Part shown: piece after piece, positions 59,185-64,000 of the stretch
Layout of the letters: each line of letters starts with the position of its first letter
Numbering within the stretch: the stretch's first letter is position 1
DNA from: Streptomyces umbrinus
Lineage (GTDB): Bacteria > Actinomycetota > Actinomycetes > Streptomycetales > Streptomycetaceae
DNA length: 64,000 bases
Direction: 5' to 3'
NCBI RefSeq assembly: GCF_030817415.1
Contig: NZ_JAUSZI010000002.1
Coordinates: 5,642,001 to 5,706,000, forward strand
The notes under the pieces: model-generated
Told to the model about the DNA's origin: nothing
Databases searched by the model: none
The model's input: the letters and a program-made list of their open reading frames with translations, nothing else
Translations under genes and position numbers: made by a program

Positions 59185-60059
59185 GCGGCCGCCACCTCCG
59201 AGGCCTCGCCGTCGAGGGTGAGCAAGTAGCCGTCCTCCAGGGTCGGTTCGACGAGGTCGGCGCCCTCGGGGGGCTCGCCGACGTTGCGGAAGGAGCCCGT
59301 ACCGGTGCGCCAGCCCGCCCACGCGCCCGGGTCGCGTTCGGTGCTGCTCCACACCCGGCCCGCCGCCCGCGCGGTCAGTTCGGCCGGGGTGCCGTCGAAG
59401 CGGACGCGGCCGCGGACCATGACGATCACGCGGTGGCAGAGCATCGCGACGTCCTCGGTCTGGTGGGTGGAGAGCAGCACGGTCCGCCCCTCCCCCGCCC
59501 TGGCGATCAACTCCCTGAAGCGCATGCGCTGTTCGGGGTCGAGGCCGACGGTCGGCTCGTCGAGGACCAGGAAACCGGGGTCGCCGACGAGGGCGGCGGC
59601 CAGCGCGACCCGCTGGCGCATCCCGCCGGAGAGCTTCTTGATGCGCTTGCCCCGTACGTCGGACAGCGCGACGTCGTCCAGGACCCGCCGCACCTCGCGG
59701 TGCCGGGCGGTGCGGTCCGTCAGCTCCTTGAGGATCGCCACGTAGTCGACGAACTCGAAGGCCGTGAAGTCCGGGTGGAAGCCGGGTGCCTGCGGCAGAT
59801 AGCCCAGGGTGCGCCGCACCTCCTGGCGTCCGGCGGTCGTGCCCGGGTCGTTGCCGAGCACCGTGAACGCTCCCTTGTCCGGGGGCACGGCGGTGGCCAG
59901 AACCCTCAACAGAGTGGTCTTTCCTGCCCCGTTGGGACCGAGCAGCCCGGTGACGCCCTCGCCGAGCCGCACCGACACGTCGTCGAGCGCGGCCGTTCCG
60001 CCGTAGCGGAGGGTCAGCCCGGAGGCGGACACCGTCGGCGTCGTAGGAAGGTCAGACAT
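59181..60059 (-). CDS. ABC transporter ATP-binding protein
   Basis: This 292-residue protein is a single-domain ATPase of the CcmA/drug-exporter type: Walker A LLGPNGAGKTTLLRVLAT, Q-loop LGYLPQAPGF, signature KKLSGGMRQRVALAAAL, Walker B FLVLDEPTVGLDPEQRMRF and H-loop LLSTHQTEDV. A ~75-residue C-terminal extension (GRVWSSTERDPGAWAGWRTG) is longer than usual. It follows the mini-membrane-protein gene by 84 bp and is coupled to the permease gene downstream. Confidence 0.93.
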   Translation of the reverse strand: MSDLPTTPTVSASGLTLRYGGTAALDDVSVRLGEGVTGLLGPNGAGKTTLLRVLATAVPPDKGAFTVLGNDPGTTAGRQEVRRTLGYLPQAPGFHPDFTAFEFVDYVAILKELTDRTARHREVRRVLDDVALSDVRGKRIKKLSGGMRQRVALAAALVGDPGFLVLDEPTVGLDPEQRMRFRELIARAGEGRTVLLSTHQTEDVAMLCHRVIVMVRGRVRFDGTPAELTARAAGRVWSSTERDPGAWAGWRTGTGSFRNVGEPPEGADLVEPTLEDGYLLTLDGEASEVAAA

Positions 60060-60143
60060 GCGTGACTCCTGTGGAAGAGAGCGGAAGCAGGGGGAGGCGG
60101 CGGCCGGGATACGGCACCGGCGCCGGAGGGAGAGCGGTGGCCC

Positions 60144-60305
60144 TCACCCGTCGCCCCCGTCGTAAGAAGAAGAGGAGGAACTGCGGTTGCCGGAGCTCTT
60201 CGGGAGCAGGACGGCGATGAAATGGAGGACCCGGAGGACGACCGAGGCGGTCATCAGCAGCCCGGCCTTGAGCAGCTTGAGCCGCCTGCGCGTGGCGTCG
60301 GACAT
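60144..60305 (-). CDS. Single-span mini-membrane protein, 53 aa
   Basis: ATG 60305 overlaps the anti-sigma gene stop by one base (TGATG), implying translational coupling. The product has a basic N-terminus (SDATRRRLKLLKAGLLMTAS), one hydrophobic helix (VVLRVLHFIAVLLP) and a serine-rich tail (NRSSSSSSYDGGDG). It may be an accessory of the sigma/anti-sigma pair or of the exporter. The family is unknown. Confidence 0.75.
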   Translation of the reverse strand: MSDATRRRLKLLKAGLLMTASVVLRVLHFIAVLLPKSSGNRSSSSSSYDGGDG

Positions 60306-61225
60306 CACGCGGTGCCTCCGTCCGAGTAGCCCGCGAACGGTGTGTGCGCGGAGGTCGAGTCGAATCGGTCGCGGCCGAGGTAGAAGAGCCCGGCGGCGAG
60401 TGCGGCGACGGCGGCCGCGATGCCCTGCCCCGCCGCGGTGTAGGGCGCGAGGGTCTCCTCGGTCGTCCGCTGCGCGACCACCAGCAGGGCGACCCACGTT
60501 CCGCCGACCAGGCCGGGCGCGAGGACCGGACCGAGCCGGGGCGTCAGCGCGAGCCCGGTCGCGGTGAGCGCGAGCGCGGGCAGCAGCCAGGCCAGGGCCC
60601 GCAGTCCGTACGAGGGAAGCGCGAGGGTCGCGAGGCCGTTCAGGACGAGCGCGACGGCCAACACGGGAACCGTGCGGATCAGCAGCAGCCGGAAACCGTG
60701 CATCGGCGACACCACGGCCATCTCGTACGTCGGGTCGAGCACCGGCCCGTACGACAGCGCGACCCCGGCGAGGGGCAGCAGCGGGGCGAGGGCGAGGAAC
60801 ATCGCCGGGGACTCGGGCGTCCGGGCGGCGTTGGCGGCGATCACCGTGATGACCAGTACGGCGACGACCGCGCCCAGCCACGACCGGCGCAGCACCGGTG
60901 TCGCGGCGAGCAGCCTGGCGGTGTGGTCGGCCACGCCCATCCGGACGAGCAGCGACTCCAGGAACCCCGGCCGCGGTACGTCCAGTTCGGCGTCGAGGCG
61001 CTCCCATCCCGCGTCCAGGGCGACCGGGTCGCTCACCTCGGCGAGCTGTGCCCGGCAGCGCGCGCAGGCGAGGAGGTGGGTGTCGGCCGACCAGAGCATC
61101 GGCGCCGCCAACTCACCGCGTGCGTACGCCCGGAGGTCGTCCTCCGCGACGTGCCAGGTCATGCTGTCCGCGTCGCTCGTGCCGTTCACGCCGTTCGCGT
61201 TCGTGTCGTTCGTGTCGCTGCTCAT
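60305..61225 (-). CDS. Zinc-finger (zf-HC2) transmembrane anti-sigma factor
   Basis: This 306-residue protein has an N-terminal zinc-binding anti-sigma domain (DLRAYARGELAAPMLWSADT, then HLLACARCRAQL, giving His50-x3-Cys54-x2-Cys57). Six predicted membrane helices occupy residues 115-285, unusually many for a ZAS anti-sigma, which normally has one. It should hold the co-encoded ECF sigma factor inactive at the membrane. It overlaps the sigma gene by 4 bp and the mini-protein gene by 1 bp. Confidence 0.88.
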   Translation of the reverse strand: MSSDTNDTNANGVNGTSDADSMTWHVAEDDLRAYARGELAAPMLWSADTHLLACARCRAQLAEVSDPVALDAGWERLDAELDVPRPGFLESLLVRMGVADHTARLLAATPVLRRSWLGAVVAVLVITVIAANAARTPESPAMFLALAPLLPLAGVALSYGPVLDPTYEMAVVSPMHGFRLLLIRTVPVLAVALVLNGLATLALPSYGLRALAWLLPALALTATGLALTPRLGPVLAPGLVGGTWVALLVVAQRTTEETLAPYTAAGQGIAAAVAALAAGLFYLGRDRFDSTSAHTPFAGYSDGGTA

Positions 61226-61773
61226 GCCAACTCCTCCCGCAGCTGCTTGCGGGCCCTGAGGGCCCGTGTCTTGACCGTCCCCGGCGGGATGCCGAGCAGG
61301 ACGGCCGCCTCCCTGGTGGTCAGCCCGTCGATGACCGTGGCCTGGAGGACCGCCCGCAGCTCCGGCGACAGCCGGACCAGGGCGCCCGCGAGGTCCCCGT
61401 GCTCCACCCCCGCGAGCACGCGCTCCTCCGCGGACGCCTCGTCCCGGTGCCGCAGGCGCCCGAGCGCCTGCCGCAGCCGGCCCCGCGCGCCGTCGCCCCG
61501 CAGCGCGTCGATCAGCCGCCGCGAGCCGATGCGCCACAGCCAGCCGGCGACATCTCCGGTGGTGCCCTCCTCGCGGTAGCGGGCACTGCCGCGCCAGACC
61601 GCGAGGAACGTCTCCTGTACGACGTCGTCGACGATCCCCGCGTCCGCGCACCGCCCGCGCAGCCGTGCTCCGAGCCACGGCGCGTACCGCCGGTACAGCT
61701 CTTCGAAGGCGCGCCGGTCACTGTCCGCCGCGATGGCCCGCAGCAGATCCCCGTCGCTTCTCGTTTCCCTCAC
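61222..61773 (-). CDS. ECF RNA polymerase sigma factor
   Basis: This 183-residue protein has GTG start 61773. Region 2 reads FEELYRRYAPWLGARLRGRC, then DVVQETFLAVWRGSARYREE. Region 4 reads LSPELRAVLQATVIDGLTTR, then EAAVLLGIPPGTVKTRALRA. It heads a six-gene unit: sigma, anti-sigma, mini-membrane protein, ABC ATPase, permease, permease. It is divergent from the YtrA-type regulator gene and close to the palindrome at 61865-61904. Confidence 0.94.
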   Translation of the reverse strand: MRETRSDGDLLRAIAADSDRRAFEELYRRYAPWLGARLRGRCADAGIVDDVVQETFLAVWRGSARYREEGTTGDVAGWLWRIGSRRLIDALRGDGARGRLRQALGRLRHRDEASAEERVLAGVEHGDLAGALVRLSPELRAVLQATVIDGLTTREAAVLLGIPPGTVKTRALRARKQLREELA

Positions 61774-61864
61774 ACCCCCTCATCGCGCGAGCCCCGCCGA
61801 TCGGTTCACGTCTCCGCGAGAAGTTTCCGGAACCCGGCATTCACCTTGACAGGCCCCCGGCAAT

Positions 61865-61904
61865 CCACCACCCTTTCACTACTCAATTAGTGAAAGGGTG
61901 GTGG
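61865..61904. promoter_or_regulatory. 40-bp perfect palindrome, probable GntR (YtrA-type) operator
   Basis: The arms at 61865-61881 and 61888-61904 are perfect 17-bp complements (left CCACCACCCTTTCACTA) around CTCAAT. The element ends 6 bp before the GTG of the GntR gene, and TTGACA lies at 61846-61851. Length and position fit an autoregulatory operator covering the start region. Confidence 0.75.
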
Positions 61905-61910
61905 TCGAGC

Positions 61911-62300
61911 GTGGTCGAGTACCGCATCGACCGGCGCAGCGGTGTCGCCACGTACGTCCAGATCGTCCAGCAGACCAAACAGGCCCTGCGTCTTGGCGTC
62001 CTCGAACCGGGCGACAAGCTCCCCACGGCCCGTGAGGTCGTGGAGGCCACCGCGATCAATCCGAACACCGTCCTGAAGGCCTACCGCGAGCTGGAGCGCG
62101 AGGGCCTGGTCGAGGCCAGACGCGGCCTCGGCACGTTCGTACGGCGCTCGCTGGGCGCCACTCCCGCCGACCACACAGCCCTGCGTTCGAAGCTGACCGT
62201 CTGGCTGGACGAGGCACGCAAGGAAGGCCTGGAGCGCGAGGACATCAGCGCGCTCTTCGCCTCCGCACTGGACGAGAAATGCCCTGAGGGGGAGCGATGA
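61911..62300 (+). CDS. GntR-family regulator, YtrA type
   Basis: This is 129 residues from GTG 61911. The short C-terminus and helix-rich end (WLDEARKEGLEREDISALFA) are typical of the YtrA subfamily, which lacks a large ligand domain. The wHTH reads GVATYVQIVQQTKQALRLGV, then LPTAREVVEATAINPNTVLK, then AYRELEREGL. YtrA-type proteins regulate the adjacent ABC genes, and the 40-bp palindrome just upstream is the likely site. It overlaps the ATPase gene by 4 bp. Confidence 0.92.
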   Translation: MVEYRIDRRSGVATYVQIVQQTKQALRLGVLEPGDKLPTAREVVEATAINPNTVLKAYRELEREGLVEARRGLGTFVRRSLGATPADHTALRSKLTVWLDEARKEGLEREDISALFASALDEKCPEGER

Positions 62301-63301
62301 ACAGGGTTGGGGAAGGGACCGCGCTGACAGCGGTCGGACTGGGCAAGCGGTATCGGCGCCGACGCGGCCATGTGCTGCGGGACTGCTCGTTCCGGCTGCC
62401 GACCGGGCGGATCTGCGCCCTGGTCGGCCCGAACGGCGCGGGCAAGTCGACCCTCCTGCAACTGGCGGCCGGTCTGATACGCCCCACCGAGGGCACCCTG
62501 ACCGTCCTCGGCACCAGCCCCGCCGCGGCCCGCGAGCGCTTCGCGTACGTCGGCCAGGGCAAACCGCTGCCGCCCCAGCTCACCGTCGCCGCCACGCTCC
62601 GCCTCGGCGCCGAGCTGAACCGCGCCCGCTGGGACGGGCCGGCCGCGGAACGCATCGCGTACGGACACCCCACTCCGCAGGGCCCGCGGGACGGCGCCCT
62701 CGACCCCACCGCGAGGATCCGCTCCCTCTCCGGCGGCCAGCGCACCCGCGTCGCCCTGGCCCTGGCCTTCGGCAAGCGGCCCGAGCTGATGCTGCTGGAC
62801 GAGCCGATGGCCGACCTCGACCCGCTGGCCCGGCGCGAACTCCTCGGAGCACTGCTGGGCGAGGCCGCCGAGCACGGCACGACGATCGTGATGTCCTCGC
62901 ACGTCGTCGCCGAGCTGGAGGGCGTCTGCGACCACCTGCTCCTCATGGGCGGCGGCCGGATCCGCCTCGGCGGCGACCCCGAAGAGCTGCTCGCCGCGCA
63001 CACCCTGGTCACCGGCCCGGCGCGCGACCTCACCGGCCACACCGTCGTCGAGTCCCGAGACACGGGCCGCCAGCTCACCGCCCTGATCCGCCCAGGCGGC
63101 CCACTGTCCGACGACTGGCAGACCGCCGCGCCCACCCTGGAGGAGCTGCTCCTGGCCCACCTCCGCGACCCGAAGGCACCCGACCTGTTCACCGAGGACA
63201 CCGCAGCGGGCGAGGAGAAGGGCGAGCGCGAGGCGGAAAAGACCGAAGCGGCCGGAGAGACCGGAGAAGACCAGGAGAACGAGGAGAACGCGCGCGCATG
63301 A
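62297..63301 (+). CDS. ABC transporter ATP-binding protein (YtrB-like)
   Basis: This 334-residue protein has Walker A LVGPNGAGKSTLLQLAAGLI (near 43-60), signature RSLSGGQRTRVALALAFG, Walker B LMLLDEPMADLDPLARREL and H-loop VMSSHVVAELEG. The C-terminal ~35 residues are a Glu-rich tail (EEKGEREAEKTEAAGETGED) unusual for the family. ATGA overlaps on both sides show co-translation with the regulator and permease genes. It is probably an exporter induced by cell-wall-active compounds, as for Bacillus YtrABCDEF, though the inducer here is unknown. Confidence 0.92.
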   Translation: MNRVGEGTALTAVGLGKRYRRRRGHVLRDCSFRLPTGRICALVGPNGAGKSTLLQLAAGLIRPTEGTLTVLGTSPAAARERFAYVGQGKPLPPQLTVAATLRLGAELNRARWDGPAAERIAYGHPTPQGPRDGALDPTARIRSLSGGQRTRVALALAFGKRPELMLLDEPMADLDPLARRELLGALLGEAAEHGTTIVMSSHVVAELEGVCDHLLLMGGGRIRLGGDPEELLAAHTLVTGPARDLTGHTVVESRDTGRQLTALIRPGGPLSDDWQTAAPTLEELLLAHLRDPKAPDLFTEDTAAGEEKGEREAEKTEAAGETGEDQENEENARA

Positions 63302-64000
63302 CGACCCTCCTCACCACCGGCACGTCCACCGGCACCTCCCCACGCACCGGCCGCGGCCTCGCCCTGTCCGTGCTGCGCCTGCACCGGTCGGCCCTGTGGC
63401 TCTGGCTGCTGCTCGTCGCGGCCCTCTCGGCGGCGATGCTCTGGGCGTACGGCCCGGGTTACGACGCCGCCGTCGCCGACGTCCGGGAGCAGTGCCGCGA
63501 CAGCGTCGAGGCCTGCCACTACCCCAACGGCCCCTGGCTGAACAAGTACGACACGACCGTGGCCTTCACCACGCTCACCGTGGCGTACTTCCCCTTCCTC
63601 GTCGCCGCCTGGGCGGGCGCGGCCCTCATCGGCCGCGAACTGGAGACCAGCACCGCGCACCTCGCCTGGACCCAGTCCGTCTCCCCCACCCGCTGGCTCG
63701 CCGCGAAGCTCGCCGTGCCCGCGCTGCTCATCACCGCGGGCACGGCCGTACTGGTCCCGCTGCACCGCCTGATGTGGAACCGCGGCGCGGAACTGCTCTG
63801 GGCGGACTGGTACGACGAGAACACCTTCCACGCGAACGGAACCGTCACGCTCGCGTACGCCCTGTGCGGCCTGGCCCTCGGCACCCTCGCGGGCCTGGTC
63901 GTCGGCCGGGCGCTGCCCGCCCTGGGCGTCGCCTTCGCCGCCCTGCTGCCCGTGTTCTACCTGGGCAACGAGTACCGCGTGAGCCTGTGGCCCACGGTCA
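63298..64000 (+). CDS. ABC-2-type permease, 5' part
   Basis: ATG 63298 overlaps the preceding stop (ATGA). The frame stays open to the window end (234 codons seen), so the gene is truncated here. Seen helices include SALWLWLLLVAALSAAMLWA, FTTLTVAYFPFLVAAWAGAA and LAYALCGLALGTLAGLVVGR. The motif LIGRELETSTAHLAWTQSVS is characteristic of ABC-2 permeases of the YtrC/D kind. It is co-transcribed with the YtrA-type regulator and ATPase genes. Confidence 0.85.
   Translation, partial: MTTLLTTGTSTGTSPRTGRGLALSVLRLHRSALWLWLLLVAALSAAMLWAYGPGYDAAVADVREQCRDSVEACHYPNGPWLNKYDTTVAFTTLTVAYFPFLVAAWAGAALIGRELETSTAHLAWTQSVSPTRWLAAKLAVPALLITAGTAVLVPLHRLMWNRGAELLWADWYDENTFHANGTVTLAYALCGLALGTLAGLVVGRALPALGVAFAALLPVFYLGNEYRVSLWPTV

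Overview
The window is high-GC DNA with tightly packed, often 4-bp-overlapping genes, and its gene content is that of a Streptomyces chromosome. Recognisable markers are the nitrogen regulator GlnR, the nickel regulator Nur, the anti-sigma factor RsiG (AmfC), mycothiol synthase MshD, the HbhA-like cluster and the thiosulfate sulfurtransferase/DUF1416 pair. From memory, the order of the core genes matches the S. coelicolor SCO4150-SCO4210 area in reverse; this was not checked by alignment. No rRNA, tRNA, CRISPR array, transposase or phage gene was seen.

Left part (1-14.4 kb): the 3' end of a SpoIIE-type phosphatase; a conserved actinobacterial cluster XRE regulator-hbhA-DUF2516 with a palindrome upstream; GAPDH; an isochorismatase/GlxA operon; single-gene units (P-loop kinase-like, GNAT, VOC, an F420-type reductase fused to hemerythrin); a HelD/HelR-like RNA polymerase-associated helicase; and a TetR regulator divergent from a quinone oxidoreductase with a perfect 26-bp operator between them.

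Accessory block (14.3-20.3 kb): two tandem APH-fold kinases, a HAD phosphatase translationally coupled to a GntR-type regulator, and two diverged copies of a cassette made of a leaderless GntR-type regulator and a divergent, strongly translated ~61-residue two-helix membrane protein. Each cassette carries a matching AGTTGG-N3-CCAACT inverted repeat. This is the best candidate in the window for an undescribed system.

Core block (20.5-41.8 kb): Eis-like acetyltransferase, rsiG, dtd, ygfZ, nitrobindin-nur, DsrE, DUF3099, a cysteine-containing leader peptide upstream of cysA-DUF1416, DUF2993, MoaD-like protein, alpha/beta hydrolase, glnR, a LacI regulator, a secreted trypsin-like protease with FG-GAP-like repeats, and an HtrA protease upstream of an MprAB-like two-component pair with three 8-bp direct repeats in its promoter. 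An ECF sigma factor with a CU044_5270-type membrane protein closes the block.

Second accessory block (42.2-52.6 kb): methyltransferase; an XRE/DUF5753-DUF397 pair in which the regulator is cut by a single in-frame TAG; an exported intradiol dioxygenase; a PH-domain-like membrane protein; a secreted protein with a possible aerolysin-like region; a pectate lyase-pectinesterase fusion; an ABC exporter; and a lysine-rich mini-protein.

Right end (52.6-64 kb): DUF2993 protein, secreted 5'-nucleotidase, mshD, a six-gene ECF sigma/zinc-finger anti-sigma/mini-membrane-protein/ABC transporter operon, and a YtrA-type GntR-ABC operon with a 40-bp palindrome, whose permease runs off the end.
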